From positions 108,639,212-108,703,211 of the forward strand of contig OZ018321.1 of assembly GCA_963969495.1 (NCBI GenBank): a stretch of DNA of 64,000 nt, given 5' to 3'. Positions 12,411 through 24,393 of this stretch are shown here, piece after piece. A program made the position numbers and the translations under genes. The stretch comes from Ceratothoa steindachneri. Lineage: Eukaryota; Arthropoda; Malacostraca; Isopoda; Cymothoidae. Every line of letters starts with the position of its first letter. Position 1 is the first letter of the stretch. The notes under the pieces are model-generated. The model was given only the letters and a program-made list of their open reading frames with translations, had not been told where the DNA came from and ran no database searches.

Positions 12411-12924
12411 CCCCGTAAGGGGCACGGCGATTTACCATCCTGGCCGCCGTGCTGACGGGACTCAGCACCCCGTCCGACCTCAGCTTAGCCCCTTCTTCTT
12501 CCTTCAAAACGCTTGTTTCCTCGCTTTTCATACAACCTCTCCCACAACTTTCTCTGGTCAGCCTCTAATTTCACAGGGTAGATGCTGACCTTCTTAAGCC
12601 AACTGTCCCGGATCGGGGCTGAAAGGGGGAGGGGACAACGTTCCCTAACCCCTGAGCTCCGGTTCAGGATGTTTTTTTTTTAACAACCTGCTTCATCCCC
12701 ACCCATACCTTCCTCACATCCCTTTTCATCTCCTCTTCACAATCTATCTTTTTAAGGCGCATCTAAGGTGGAGCTGCCATGCCGATGGACTGCCAGGCCA
12801 CCAGGCGGGAGGGGTGGTCCCAAATGGCGGCGCCTGGCTCTGCCGGGCTTGTAAGCACCTCTCGAAGTGCGGGCTACTGCGAGAGGTGTGCGCGATTGCA
12901 TCCCGTGTAAAAAAGAGGGTCACC

Positions 12925-15260
12925 ATGCCCAATGATGAAGATAAAAAAAAAAAACTCAACCCCGAACTTTCCCTGAAACATCGACGGAGCCGCCCTCGGG
13001 CAGCTCCAGCAAAAGAAATTGAGGTCCCCCTCACCCTGTGCGTGCACAGGAACCCTCCCTATTTCTCTAACCGGAGAGGAGGCTTAATCCTCTCCTTCGC
13101 CTACGGGTACAGGGGACTCCCCCTCACCCCCTTCTCTGGAGGTGCGTTCGAGCACCTCCCTTTTTCCAGCGGCAGGCCCCTCTGTTCTTTCCAAGGGGAC
13201 TGCCAAGAAAGCCACCAGGCAGCCCTTAGCCAGCCGCTCCACATCGAAGCGGCTCGGTAGGGCAAACCCCCTTAGGGGGGAGAGGGAAGCCAAGCCCCTT
13301 CGGTCGCTTACCTCAAAAGACCTGCTGGCAAGAATACTGAACCTTGCCGGGGTCAAGGCCATGCCTCCCCAAAGAAGACTAGTGACGATACTGCCAACGG
13401 GACCTGCGATGTCTTGGGGGGATGGCCAACTGGAGGCCCCCCTGAGAGAGACATGGTCCTTAAGGAAACCCAGCCTCAGACGCTAGGGCCTTCCATGGGA
13501 GGAAATCCTGGCTCGGCGCCAAGCACCGAACCCGAATCCGCCCCGATGCAAGGTCCTCCTCAAACGGCTGTGGTTTCCGAAGTAGTACAAGGAGGGGAGG
13601 GATCTCCTCCGACCGGTGCACCCACGACTACCAGGACCTTCTCCATTTCAGAGAATGACCTGGCTGAGGCCGGTCCATCTGGCCTGGGGGCTTCTTCCGG
13701 CGGAGGTGAGAGCGGGTTCATTTCCCGCCCTCCTCTCCAAAAAAGAAAAAGACTAAAAAGACAAAAAAGACTCGGGGCTCCTCTTCATCCACGGGGGCTG
13801 CGGGGACGGATGGGTCTGCTGCCACTCTGGCAAGCGACCAAGCCAAGTTCAGCACATCCGCCCCCTCTGCCCCCCCTCCGGTTGCGGAGCCCCTGTCTAA
13901 GACTAATACCAAGATTGCACAGGGCGGAGCCTCGATGACATCGGGGCCCCTCATTCAGAGGTTACCTGGCGTTTTCGAGCCCGCTGGCTTCAAACGCTTC
14001 CTCGTTATTCGCTCCACTAATGGCACCATGTTGTCCAAGGGCAACATGATCCATCAGAGGAGAGGATTAGCTAGTGCAATTGGTAGAGAGCCGAAGGTAA
14101 CCCGTTTCTCGGACGGGAGCCTTCTGGCGAATGCGGCGAATCCCGCCGAGGCGGCCAAGATAAGTGCTCTTCGGACACTTCATGGCACCCCGGTGAGTGT
14201 GAAGCCGCACTCTACCATGAACTTTGTGAAAGGAGTAGTTTATGCGAGGGAACTCGTTGACTACTCCATTGAGGACATCACCCTAGAGCTGGCCGACCAT
14301 GGGGTGGTCAAGGTCGAACGTGTGATGAGAAAACAGGGAGGGGCCTCGAGACCCACCCCTACACTCTTCGTCACGTTCGACTGTGACAAGCTCCCTGAGT
14401 CGGTGCGTGCCGGTTGGTACCGCTACCGCGTGAAGACATTCGTGCCACTGCCGCGGCGGTGCTATTACTGTCACCGCTTCGGCCATACGAATCGCTCATG
14501 TAGACGTGCAAAGTCGGGGTCACCCGAATTCTGTGTAAATTGCTCCAAGGTCGCACACGATAAGTCCAAATCGTGTGTGGCCAAGTGTGTCAATTGCGGA
14601 GAGCCGCACCCTGCTTCATCGAAGCAATGTGGTGCATATCTCCTTGAGAAAGAAATCCTGGCCGTTCAGGCCCAGGATAGACTCTCATTCCGCGAGGCTA
14701 AGGACTTGGTCCTGGCGCGCATCCAGGCAAACGAGCACGGTTGTTTCCGCGCCCATTCGGAGCACTTCTGTGGGCTCTACCCAACCCGGGCGCTTCCCTG
14801 GTAAAGCTGGTGGCAAAAAGGGTTCATACCCTGCCCCGACTAAAACCAGGGCTCCCCCTTCTTCCCCAAGTGTGACCGTTTCCCGTAAGGCGAAACGGCC
14901 ACGCGCCTCCACCAAGTCGTTAGACTCACAGGAGGCAACACCCCTGAAGATGGTCGCTAGGCCATCTTCCGGGGTTCCTAAAGCTGTCCCCCGAAACGAG
15001 GACAGCAACAAAGGAGCTTCGGCTCCTTCGCCTACGCCCCAAGGTAGAGCGGGTGGCTCGGAGACGGTGGTTCCTCGAAAAGAGGGCCCCCCGCCTCCGA
15101 AGCCGCAAAGCCCGCCTAAGGTTTCGAGGCAGAGGGAGGAAAAGACTCGCATGGCGAGCCCAACCTCCCCCAATAAGTCCTCGAAGGCGACAGCGCCTCC
15201 AGCGCTTTGTCCGGCCAACAGCGCCTGGGGTTCTGCCCCCGGGAAGCGTACGGCCATTCC
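12925..15260 (+). pseudogene. ORF1 (Gag-like) of element E
   Basis: The first plausible ATG is 12925 (MPNDEDKKKK), but the N-terminal part is disordered and frame-broken, so this start is weak. Serine/proline-rich segments run through 13142-13938. The best-preserved part is 13935-14804: a domain with FLVIRSTNG and VKVERV segments, then zinc knuckles CYYCHRFGHTNRSC and CVNCSKVAHDKSKSC, and CVNCGEPHPASSKQC. A frameshift near 14750 moves the proline/serine-rich C-terminal tail into the frame that runs directly into EN, so in this copy Gag tail and EN read as one frame. The role would be RNA packaging. Confidence 0.75.
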
Positions 15261-15299
15261 CGTGAGGGTTTTTAATTCGAGGAGGGTCCCCCGCGTCTC

Positions 15300-18200
15300 C
15301 TCTCAACTAGGCCTGGAGGGCATATTCCTTCAATGGAATTGCCGTGGACTCCGGGCCAGCTGGGAGGAGCTGCGAAGGCTCGTCTCGTCCCGTTCCCCGT
15401 TAGCTATTTTTTTGCAGGAGACCATGCTAGACGCGTGCCCCCTGCCTTCCCTCCTAGGGTATAAGGGTCTTGCGACCCCACCCCTGCTGGATGGCCGGGC
15501 TTGGGGATGCGCGGTTTACACCCGGCATGATGTCTCCGTTCTTCCTTTCTCTTTAGATACCCCCTTTCAGGCAGTGGCTGTGCAGCTGCACCTGGATAGG
15601 AGGTATACTATCATTTCTGCGTACATTCCACCGTCAGCTGACTTCGACGCGGGGGACTTCCGCCGCGTCGTGGCACGGTTGCCGAGGCCCTATCTCTTGC
15701 TTGGAGATCTGAACGGCAGGCATCCTCTCTGGGGAGATTACTCCATACATCCCAGGGGACAAGTCCCTGCCAATCTGATTGAGAAGCTTGAGGATGGGTG
15801 TCCTAAACGTGGATGAGTTTACGCATCACTGTCCGAGAACCGCTTCATTTTCTTGCCTTGACCTATCTTTGTGCTCTTCGGATGCACAGCCTGATTTTGA
15901 TTGGGGGGTGGTCGATGACCTCCATGGTAGTGATCACTTTCCCATTCAAATATCATTTTCAGGGCAACTGCCGCCTGAGAGACCACCTCGGTGGTGCTTG
16001 GCGCGGGCGCGGTGGCCTGCATTTCAGGAAATGACTGAATTCTCTATCTCAGTCGAGGAGTTTAGGTCGGTAGATGAGGCCGTTGAGTTCTTCTCCGGCA
16101 ACCTCATCGCCGTGGGCCTGACTACTATTCCTAGGACGTCTGGCCGTTTTGCACGCCGACCACTCTCATGGTGGTCGGCCGAGTGTTAGACGGCCCTCAA
16201 ACAGAAGCGTTATGCCTACATGCACTATAAGCGCTGCCCGAACGATTTCACTGTGGGTGAATTTCGTCGGGCTAGAGCTGGGTTCCGGTATATTTCGAAG
16301 CACGCCCGCCGCTCTTCTTGGCGGGCATACGTGTCTTTACTTAACGGGAAGACCCCTTTAGCTGAGGTGTGGAAGTGAGTCAAAAGGATTCGGGGCAAGT
16401 TCTCGCAGGACCCCCCTCCCGTTCCCTAGGAGAATAGGACCGCAATCTCGGACCCTGCGTCCGTGGCGGAATCCTTAGCGACCGCTTTTTCCGCATTCTC
16501 TAGCCGTGATGCTGCTCCGCCAGCATTCACTGCACGTCGTTATGTCGCGGAAGGCCACCGGCTGGACTTCACCTCCAGAGGCGGAGAACCCTTCAACGAC
16601 AAGTTTACTGTCAGTGAGTTGCGTTCGGCTCTCGCTTCGTGCGCGGACACCGCCCATGATCCGGACGATGTCCCGTACGCCATGCATCGTCACCTGGGTG
16701 AACGAGGCATTGCTTTTCTGTTAGATTTGTTCAACAGGATCTGGGTGGAAGGTCTTCTCCCAGACTCCTGGCGAATCGTACTGTGCTCGCCTTTCGCAAA
16801 CCGGTGAGAGATCACTCTACTCCGACCGGTTTTCGCCCAATCTCTCTAACCTCTTGCGTGTGCAAGTTGATGGAGAAATTGGTAAATGTTAGATTAGCCT
16901 TTTCCTGGACAGCGGAGGCCATCTGTCTTAAGCACAGTGCGGCTTCCGCAAGTTCCACTCCACGTCGGATGCTCTGCTCCGACTGGAAAATGCCGTCTGC
17001 GAGGCTTTCCTTCGTAGACAGCACTACGCCACGGTCTTTTTCGATCTGAAGAAGGCCTATGATACCGCATGGTGATACAGGATCATGGAGACTCTCCACA
17101 CGATGGGGGCGAGGGGACGCCTCCCAAGTATATATCTGAATTTTTGCGAGATCGTCGATTCCGCGTACGGGTGGGGGGGGAGTCCTCTCCGACGCAAAGG
17201 AGCAAGAAGAGGGTATAACGCAGGGAAGTGTCCTCAGTGTCACACTTTTTGCCCTGAGCATCAACCGCATCACCTCGGTGCTGCCGGAAGATGTTCTCGC
17301 TACGCTCTACGTGGACGACCTATCGATCTCTTTTGGTGCGGCCCAGATGCCAACTCTGGAGCGTCGACTCCAACAGGCATTGAACCGCGTCTCTCGCTAT
17401 GCCGAAGCGCACAGGTTTCGGTTTTCTTTGGCCAAGACTAAGGTGGTGCACTTCTCACGCGATCCACGGCTTCACCCCGACCCAGATTTGTTTCATAATG
17501 GGGTGCGCCTGGATGTGGTTGAGTCGCACGGTTTCCTTGGTCCTGTATTCGACCAACGCCTCACCTGGGAGGCTCATATTCGCAGCCTTAGGGTCTCTTG
17601 TACCCGCGCCATGGACATTCTCCGCTCCGTGACTTTCAGCGCTTGGGGCGCTGATAGGGCTACTGCCTTACTTTTTTATCGATCCTTTGTTCGCTCGAAG
17701 CTCGACTAAGGATGCGAGTTTTCTGCATCCGCAGCCGAGCGTTTATTGCGGAGGGTGGATTCGATCTACCACACCGGCCTTTGCCTTGCCACCGGTGCCT
17801 TACGCACTTTCCCCATTGGGAGCCTGTTGGTCGATGCTGGGGAGATACCACTCGCTCTGCGCCGCGTTCAGTGCATCGCTCATCTGTACACGCGAGCCTG
17901 GCGTCTCTCTTCAGTCGCCAACAGCTCCCACTGCATCCGCAGCTGATTTTGATGGTGCCTATGCCACCGAGAGACGCCAGTCATCCCCCTAGCCCTTTGG
18001 GTTTAGGGCCAGGAAACTCCTTCGAGAGGTAGATATAGCTCTCGGGCCGGTGGCGCCCCTGGTTCTGCCCAGGACGCCACCCTGGAGGGTACCACATTTG
18101 GATATTTGTCGCCACGCCTCTGCTCCCAAAGCTTGTACTGCGCCGGGAGTATTGCGTTCGACCTTTTAGGAGCACACATCGTATCACGCTGGAACCGTGC

Positions 18201-18942
18201 CAGTGTATACGGATGGCTCCAAGTCCCAAGAGGGGGTCGGCTTCCACGCCGTATCTCCCCTGTTTGAAGTCAGCGGGGCTCTACCAGGCGCTGCGTCTGT
18301 CTTCACGGCCGAGCTGGTGGCAATACAACACTCGGTACGGGAGATTACGCGACGTGCCCGGTTTGGAGACCGGATTGTGATCTATAGTGACTCACAAAGC
18401 TCCCTGAGTGCTCTCGGGGCATTGGAATCTCCGCATCCCCTGGTTCGCGATATACGTGACTCCACGGTCTTGGCGAGCCGGGCAGATGTCGAGATTATCT
18501 TCTGCTGGGTTCCTGGACATGTAGGAATTGCGGGGAATGAGCGCGCCGATGAGGGCGCCAAAGAGTCCGCGAGGACTCTGGCAGGAATACGGGCAGCTCT
18601 TCGGACTGCTTGGCAAAGGAGATGGGATACGGTCGAGGGGAACTTAAAGTTGCGTGCCATTGCACCGCGACTGTTCCCATGGACCTATCCCCCAATGCCG
18701 CGGCGGCTTCAGGTTGCTTTCTGTCGTCTCCGAATCGGACACACTCGTGTGACGCATCGCTATTTGAGGGAGCGCTCACTGCGCCCTATTGCAACGACTG
18801 CGTCGTCCCCCAGACTGTTCGGCACATTCTTGTTGAATGTTCCAGGTTGGTGATCTTCGCGCACGATACCTGTCCCGCTACCGGGATAGGCGGGGTCGCT
18901 ACCGCCTGTCCCTTGTACTCGGGACAGATTCGTGCACATTGA
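15300..18942 (+). pseudogene. ORF2 (EN-RT-RNase H) of element E
   Basis: EN starts at about 15320 (FLQWNCRGL, FLQETML, SAYIPPS, LLGDLNGRHPLWG) and continues in another frame at 15779-16189 (LDLSLCSSD, SDHFPI). RT fragments follow at 16463-16807, 16783-17049 and around 17030-17080 (FDLKKAYDTAW then a stop), with the catalytic YVDD at 17308-17319. RNase H lies at 18197-18600: YTDGSKSQEGVG, the glutamate in TAELVAI, YSDSQSSL, and WVPGHVGIAGNERAD, so the DEDD-type residues appear intact. A C-terminal CNDC...H...C motif at about 18784-18835 is typical of I-like elements. At least six frame breaks or stops. Confidence 0.85.
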
Positions 18943-19035
18943 CTTGTGGACTTGTTGACTTTTTGGGTGAGGCCTGGGCTTTTCCCTTTTATTTAAGGTT
19001 CTTTTTTTGTTATTGTTTTGTTTGTAGGTTGCACT

Positions 19036-19076
19036 CTCCGTCACCGGGGTGAGGGGGACCTCCCCCTTCTGCCGGA
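19036..19076 (+). other. 3' UTR hairpin of element E
   Basis: Outer stem CTCCG / CGGAG (19036-19040 with 19072-19076) encloses an inner GGGGG-ACCT-CCCCC hairpin. It lies about 140 bases before the A-rich end and could be the RT recognition structure; function is inferred only. Confidence 0.5.
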
Positions 19077-19214
19077 GATTGCTTCCAATTTATATCATTG
19101 TTAAGTTTTCATATTTTTATTTTAAAGTAGCTCCGTTCTAGGCTGTCGTGTTTTTCGGCGACTTATGCCCAAGTGGGTAGTTGCCAGATGTGCTCTATAA
19201 AATTTTAAAAAAAA

Positions 19215-19430
19215 TTATTTTATGGTTACTTTTTACTTTATTTGCTTATTTATTTTATGTCTTTTTGTTTTCATGTGTTTGTAGTGTTCCTCTTATTGTA
19301 TTTTTGTATCTTCTTCTCTGTCTTTTTACTTTTAGTTTAATAGTGTTGTGTTATTGTTTTTTAGCATTCAAGCCTTTGATAGCTTATTTGCCGACAATGC
19401 AGTTTTGTGTTGTTTGTAGTCACATTTTAC
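19215..19430 (-). mobile_element. Element X, upstream part: LINE 3' UTR remnant right of E
   Basis: Minus-strand, AT-rich, non-coding. Contains the box GCATTCAAGCC at about 19360-19370. In C, D and L this box precedes the terminal hairpin, and X's hairpin is found at 12376-12391 across E. Joined in that way, X is a LINE copy of roughly 450 bases truncated within its 3' UTR. The 3' end of F abuts it at about 19430. Confidence 0.65.
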
Positions 19431-19642
19431 GTGTGTAAATGTATGAATTTGAATCGTGTATGTGAGAGTATGCAGGTGAGGGGATAAAAAGGGTGTGTGA
19501 ATAGATAGCGGAAAGTAGACCAGTGGTGAAAAGAGAAAGAAGTGTGGTAGGGTGCAAAGTGATGCTAGAGCCTGGTGATCAGGCCTATCGCTTTCAAATT
19601 TATTTGATTTGTGGTTTCATTGTTGTTTTTTATGGTTGTTTT

Positions 19643-19644
<2 letters not shown>

Positions 19645-19706
<62 letters not shown>
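19645..19706. repeat. (AT)n microsatellite in the 3' UTR of F
   Basis: About 60 bases of alternating A and T between TTATAC and ACAGGTATATATATAAC. The matching position in F' (near 52887-52900) has only about 14 bases, so the tract expanded in F or shrank in F'. Confidence 0.95.
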
Positions 19707-19708
<2 letters not shown>

Positions 19709-20044
19709 GTATATATATAACATAAAGTTTGGCGTTCAAGCCATTTGTCTTTATTGCTAATATTTTTGTTTATGCTATGCGCGTTAGCTGTTGTTTTTGT
19801 AAGTCGTTAATATTAACTTACTGTGTTTGTTTTAGTATCTTTTTGTTTCTTCGTAATTTTGTAGTGTGTGTATTTAGTGTACAGTGTTTCTTCCTGTAGT
19901 CTTGTTTGGTGATTTTCGTCTTCTTGTGTAGGATTCCTTCTTCGGTAGTTTGTCTTAGTTGGTTAATTTTGTCGATATCGGTGAATTTTGTCAAAATCGG
20001 TTGGTTTCCTGATTGGTATTTTTCTTGGTTTGGGGTAAATTGAC

Positions 20045-22786
20045 TCATCTAGCGTAGAACGGTACTTCTGCTCCGCCAGCTAAAATCCTAGCGGAGCTTG
20101 GAAATCTGGCGCGACATACTTCTCTTCTGTTTCGGTCAATCATTTGTACGATATCTTCGTCCAATAAACGATTGACCTTTTCCAGCATATTCCTTGTCCG
20201 TTCTTCGATGACAACGTTAATGGGGGTTAACCCCGCCTCCCGGTGCAGCTCTTCTTGCGATCTTCTTTCCATTCTGCGTGTACCTGTGATTAGGTACATG
20301 CATTTATTCTGCACCACTTGTAGTCTCCTCTTCTGTGTCTTTGAGGCACAGGAGAGGGCGGAAGCGGGGTAAAGCAACGTCGATCTAACTAGTGCAGTAT
20401 AGATCTTCTTTTTGTTGCTTTGACGAAGATTTCTGAACCTGTACAGAGTCTTGACTGCATCAGTGGCCTTGGTGATTCGTTCTTGGACGTGCTTTGCGTA
20501 CCCGGTTGAGGTGATCTTCATGCCGAGTACGTTGCATTCATTGGTGTAGGGATATCGTCTATCCCCCACCCTGACGTCATCAAGTAGTCTCCTGCCTATG
20601 GGGACTACTTTGAACTTATCCTGGTTGGTACGGATTTTCCACCGGGCCTCGTAGGTGTTCAGGTTTTCGATTTCCGCTGCCGTCATGCGAGCTTGCATAG
20701 GCGCATTCCTCCATGGACATGTGATTACCTGGGTGAAATCATCGGCGAATTGTAAGTTGAGGCAAGTGGGGTTTACAGGGACTGGTACATCCGCGGTGTA
20801 AATCAAGTAGAGAGTGGGAGACAGGCACCTCCCTTGCGGGAGGCCCGCATTGAGCGGAAACTTTGGCCCGTCCGTGCACCCTAAACTGATGTACGCCGCT
20901 CTCTCCATGACATAGTCACAGAGAGTTCTTTCTAAGCTTTCACTTAGTCCCAGTCGTAAGATCTTGTACTGCATTCCCCGTTGCCACACCTTATCGAACG
21001 CCTTTGATACATCCCGACAAACAATGTCCACGTAACTCTTTTCCCGTTTTGCTTGGGCTAGCTTTTCCGTAATGACGTTAATCGCCATTTCCGTACTTCG
21101 CTTACTCCTAAACCCGAATTGGTGTGGGTTGTAGAGCGAGTTATCTTCCAGGTGAGACACCAGTCTTTTGTTGAGGATCTTCTCGAAGAGCTTCCCACCA
21201 AATTCCAGTAGTGAAATTGGTCGGTAGCTCTCCTTCAACTTGGGGTTCATTCCAGGCTTGGGCAAGAAAATCATTTTTGCCGTTTTATAAGCGTATGGAA
21301 AGTACCCCGTATTAAGGCAGGCGTTGAATATTCTTCTCATTCCTTCGATGACACAGGCTGGTGCCTTTTCAAAGTTAGGCTTTGTAAGCCCCGATTGTCC
21401 TGGGGCTTTTTGTTGGAATGAGCGAAGCGCGCCGAGTAGTTCTTTTTCTGTAATCTCGGCGGCTCCGTCGCGCTGCCTATCCACCTAGTGATGAGGGTGC
21501 GTCTTTTCTATTTCTTCGTTAAGCTAGTCGATGATGTTGCTTTCGAACTCTAGGTCATAGTCTTCGTTTTCTTCTTCAGTTATACTGAAGATCTTTTCCC
21601 AATAACTTCGGAATATCTCTTCAACTTTTTCTTCCTCTTCTTCGATGTTTCCATTTTCTTTCTGTAGCTCGATCTTGTGCTTCTTTCCAGTTGATCCTTT
21701 AAGAATTCGGATCTTCTTCCAAAATTCTTTGGGAGTTGCTTCGTGATCGATGCTCTCGATCGCATCCTCCCATCTTCTCTTTTGTTGTTCAAGGATCAAC
21801 TGGTTCAATTCTTCTTTGATTTCTTTACTTCTTTGCATCGAGTGTACTGATGCATTCACGATGTTGTGTTCATACATTATCTTCAGTTCACGGTATAGTT
21901 CCTTCATATATTCGGTCCACTCGTAGGTTGAGATGGTCCTATATGAGGAACGAGGGATTCAAGCCCTATCTGCGTCGATGATTTGGTTATTGAGGTCATC
22001 GAGTGCCTCGTCAATCTCCTCGAGAATTGCCTCGTCTAGGTTGGGCGGATCGTAGGCCTCGAGAAGGTGTGCATACCGTGCCCAGTTTGCTCGTCTGTAG
22101 TTCTTCCTGACTACTGCTGGGACTTGTATAGGGTTCCTATTGATTGTGAGTAGGATCCCTATATGATCACTGCATGGAACCTGGACTGGTTCCATGTAGT
22201 AATTGAACGGTAGCTGACGATTCACCAGACAGATGTCTGGCTTTGTGGCATTTCGTTCTCTGACATAGGTGGGAAAGTCGGGGCCTATCCGCTGGGCAAT
22301 ATTTCTGTCCAGCAACAGGTCCAGGCTTCTCCCTATTCCGTTGAAGGTCCTGTAACCGGATTCTCGGCATCTGGTGTTTAGGTCCCCCATTAGTATGGTG
22401 GGGGCACTTCTGCCAAATAGGCCAGTGAGAGTGTGCTTAGGCAACACATCTCTCCTTGGCGGTTGATATCCGGTTGCAATGACCAACGTTCCTAAGTCGA
22501 GCTCGACCGCAATCGCGAGGTAGGATTCTTCTAAGTTTCTTATCTGCTTGTATTTGATCCCTTTCTTTATTGCAATAGCGGCGCCATCGTACCGCTCTTG
22601 CGAAAAGTTCGTGATCAACACATCGTAGTTCCAGATTTTCATTTCTGTATTACGCGTGTCGATCCCGTGCTCTGAGATCAGTATGATGTCTGCATCAATT
22701 TCTCTGAATACATTTCCGTAAGGAATTCTTTTCGTCGTCCAGCCGTTGGTGTTGATTTCCATTATTTTCAGTCCGTTACGTAGCAT
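20045..22786 (-). pseudogene. ORF2 (EN-RT) of element F, frameshifted
   Basis: EN at 21959-22786 starts MLRNGLKIMEINTNGW, with ISEHGID, YQPPRRD, GDLNTRC and CSDHIGI; it ends at a premature stop near IDADRA. The linker (21524-21907, MKELYRELKIMYE) and RT (20045-21484) are in other frames. RT motifs: KAPGQSGLTK, SYRPISLLEFGG, FGFRSKRSTE, DVSKAFDKVW, GLPQGRCLSPTLY (a conserved glycine after PQG is arginine) and FADDFTQ. The C-terminus is VPFYAR, one residue longer than in J. ORF1 and ORF2 overlap by 11 bases, showing the family 2 arrangement. Confidence 0.88.
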
Positions 22787-24052
22787 GATGAGTTGCTTTA
22801 CCTATGTTTCTTCTTCCCCTTTTTTGGTCTAAGGGCTGGTTGGGCGATTTTACTCGGCCCAGGGTTTTCTTTTTTCGGGGCGGGGGGCTCGGGGTCTTTG
22901 ACCTGCTTTTGGTTGCCCGCGTGCGAGTGCAGGGGCCCTCTTCGCTGTCAGATGAGGATGATCCATCCTCACTTCCAGCCTTTTCCTCTTCTTCTTCCTC
23001 TTCTTCGGTTTCCTCTTCTGATGGTGCACCAATCATCTCCTCCAAACCGGATTTGGTGCTTTTATTTTGGATTATGGAGTTCTTAAAGGCTTGCGAACAC
23101 TCGGGGTCTTCTGGCATGGTTACTGCCGGGAGGTTGTTCGCTTTCAGGAGCGCATTGAGCACCTGGTTATAACAATCAGGTTTCACTGCATTTGCCACAT
23201 TTGCATGGGTTATGCAGATCAATATTTTAGCGCTCAGATCTCCTGATACGCTAAAAGGTGCAGGTCCTGGTGCAGTGTTCGTCACTGTGTTCTTTTTTGC
23301 GGCGCTTGCGTACGTCGTCTCCTTTGCTTTTCTGTCTTCTTCTTCTTTCCTTCTAATAATCTCTCTGCGCTTGGGGCAATTAAGAGCCATCGTCCGATGC
23401 TCCCCTTTGCAGTTAAGGCACTTCTTGGTGTTGCTTTCGCACTTGTCAAAACGGTGCCCTTCCGTGGCGCACTCACTGCACCACAGTTTGTTCTTGTCTG
23501 GGCAGGTGGTGGAGGTATGTGCTTCAAGTTTGTAGCATACAAAGCACATCTGTATGCTACTGAACTTTTCCTGCTGTATATTCTTGCCCGGAAGTCTCAT
23601 GTTAAACACGAGAATACCATTTGGGTAGCCTTTCTCGCCATGTCCGTGGTTGCGAATGTAATCTTGAATACGTGGGTATGTTCGCGGAATTTGATGATTT
23701 CGCGAACTTGTGCCCATTGGTTGCTCTCCGTAATCTCCTCTTTTAGCTCTTCTGTGCTATGCTCGCCTACCCAGCTTTCGACTTTGCGGCAGATGACGCT
23801 TCTATTTGCTGCCACCTGGGAGGGGGGGGTTGCTTCTAGTCCGGTCTCCTTCAATACCCTCGCTCCCTCTTCTGAAAGGAGCTGGTCTACGTCTCTGGTT
23901 TCGGCACACATGGCGATGAAGCCTGACGAAACTTCAATTAGTTTCACCAGTGCCATCTTGAGTTGTATGTAGAGGGTTTCACATAGGTCCTTCTTCGTTG
24001 GGGTCTTCATTCCGGCGATGGTCCTTAAGGGGACCCTCTTAGTGAGGGCCTC
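22776..24052 (-). pseudogene. ORF1 (Gag-like) of element F, frameshifted once
   Basis: The N-terminal part (23597-24010) starts MKTPTKKD, but the family start is the ATG that would sit immediately upstream of 24052, lost at the truncation; the codons after it (EALTKRVPL) are still in frame. The conserved middle has WVGEHS and REHTHVFKITF. A frameshift near 23600-23700 leads into 22776-23717 with knuckles CFVCYKLEAHTSTTC, CSECATEGHRFDKC and CLNCKGEHRTMALNC. A conserved block around CITHANVANAVKPDCYNQVL, an acidic linker and a basic KSRSKTPSPPP tail follow. Overlaps ORF2 by 11 bases. Confidence 0.88.
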
Positions 24053-24232
24053 CTACACATCAACAACAAACTAACTCCTCTCAACACCTACGCTCACACT
24101 AGACTCACAAAACAACTTGAAAAACTCACCACAGACCCACTTTACACCTCGCTACATGTAAGAAGGTACGCGATGGCGCCGCGATATCCCGTGGCCCACG
24201 AACACCTGCCACCCGTACCATTCTTCGCATAA
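24053..24232 (+). pseudogene. C-terminal fragment of family 4 ORF2
   Basis: Encodes the last 59 residues of the family 4 polyprotein, beginning at LHINNKLTPLN and ending HLPPVPFFA with a TAA at 24230-24232. It differs from the M copy at a few residues. No catalytic motif remains. Confidence 0.85.
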
Positions 24233-24393
24233 AACCAAAAAGGCATCGTGAATAACGCGTTTCCGGATGGACTGTCAGCCTCCCCCCCTGACTTGCCCCC
24301 AACCCTCGCCCAGTCAATTACCACATAACCTACACCCTCACTACAACACCTCGCTTCGGTGTATAGCCACCGACCTATCTACTCTCGCTGTCC
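24053..24393 (+). mobile_element. G1: 3' end of a family 4 LINE, inverted orientation
   Basis: Plus-strand match to the 3' end of minus-strand element M (59132 onward): the last RT codons, stop, and a 160-base 3' UTR. It ends ...CTCTCGCTGTCC at 24393, the exact base where M ends at 59132. Hairpins at 24274-24292 (GTCAG / CTGAC) and near 24356-24373 (TCGGTG / CACCGA) match those in M. The left edge meets F's truncated 5' end. Confidence 0.85.

Larger units (their letters stand above)
12411..19214 (+). mobile_element. Element E: I-like LINE with RNase H, opposite orientation, degenerate
   Basis: The only large plus-strand element. Order: 5' UTR (12411-12924), Gag-like ORF1, EN, RT, RNase H, C-terminal zinc motif, 3' UTR with a strong hairpin, and an A-rich end at about 19203-19214. 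It is GC-rich compared with its neighbours. It splits the 3' UTR of X: the flanks TTATTTTTATAG (12399-12410) and TTATTTTATGG (19215-19225) look like an imperfect target-site duplication. The WNCRG start of EN and the presence of RNase H point to the I group rather than Jockey. Many frameshifts make it an old, dead copy. Confidence 0.85.
19431..24052 (-). mobile_element. Element F: older family 2 LINE, truncated at the ORF1 start
   Basis: Minus-strand copy with 3' UTR 19431-20044, ORF2 20045-22786 and ORF1 22776-24052. It stops one codon inside ORF1 (the GAG following the expected first ATG), so the whole 5' UTR is missing. The terminal hairpin is at 19570-19584 (GCCTG-GTGAT-CAGGC). The 3' UTR is of a different subtype from J and H1 and matches F' (52691-53319). 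Its 5' end meets an inverted block (G1). Confidence 0.85.

Noticed and set aside
19645..19706. Telomeric simple repeat
   Set aside because: It is a plain AT microsatellite. No TTAGG, TTAGGG or similar array was seen anywhere in the window.
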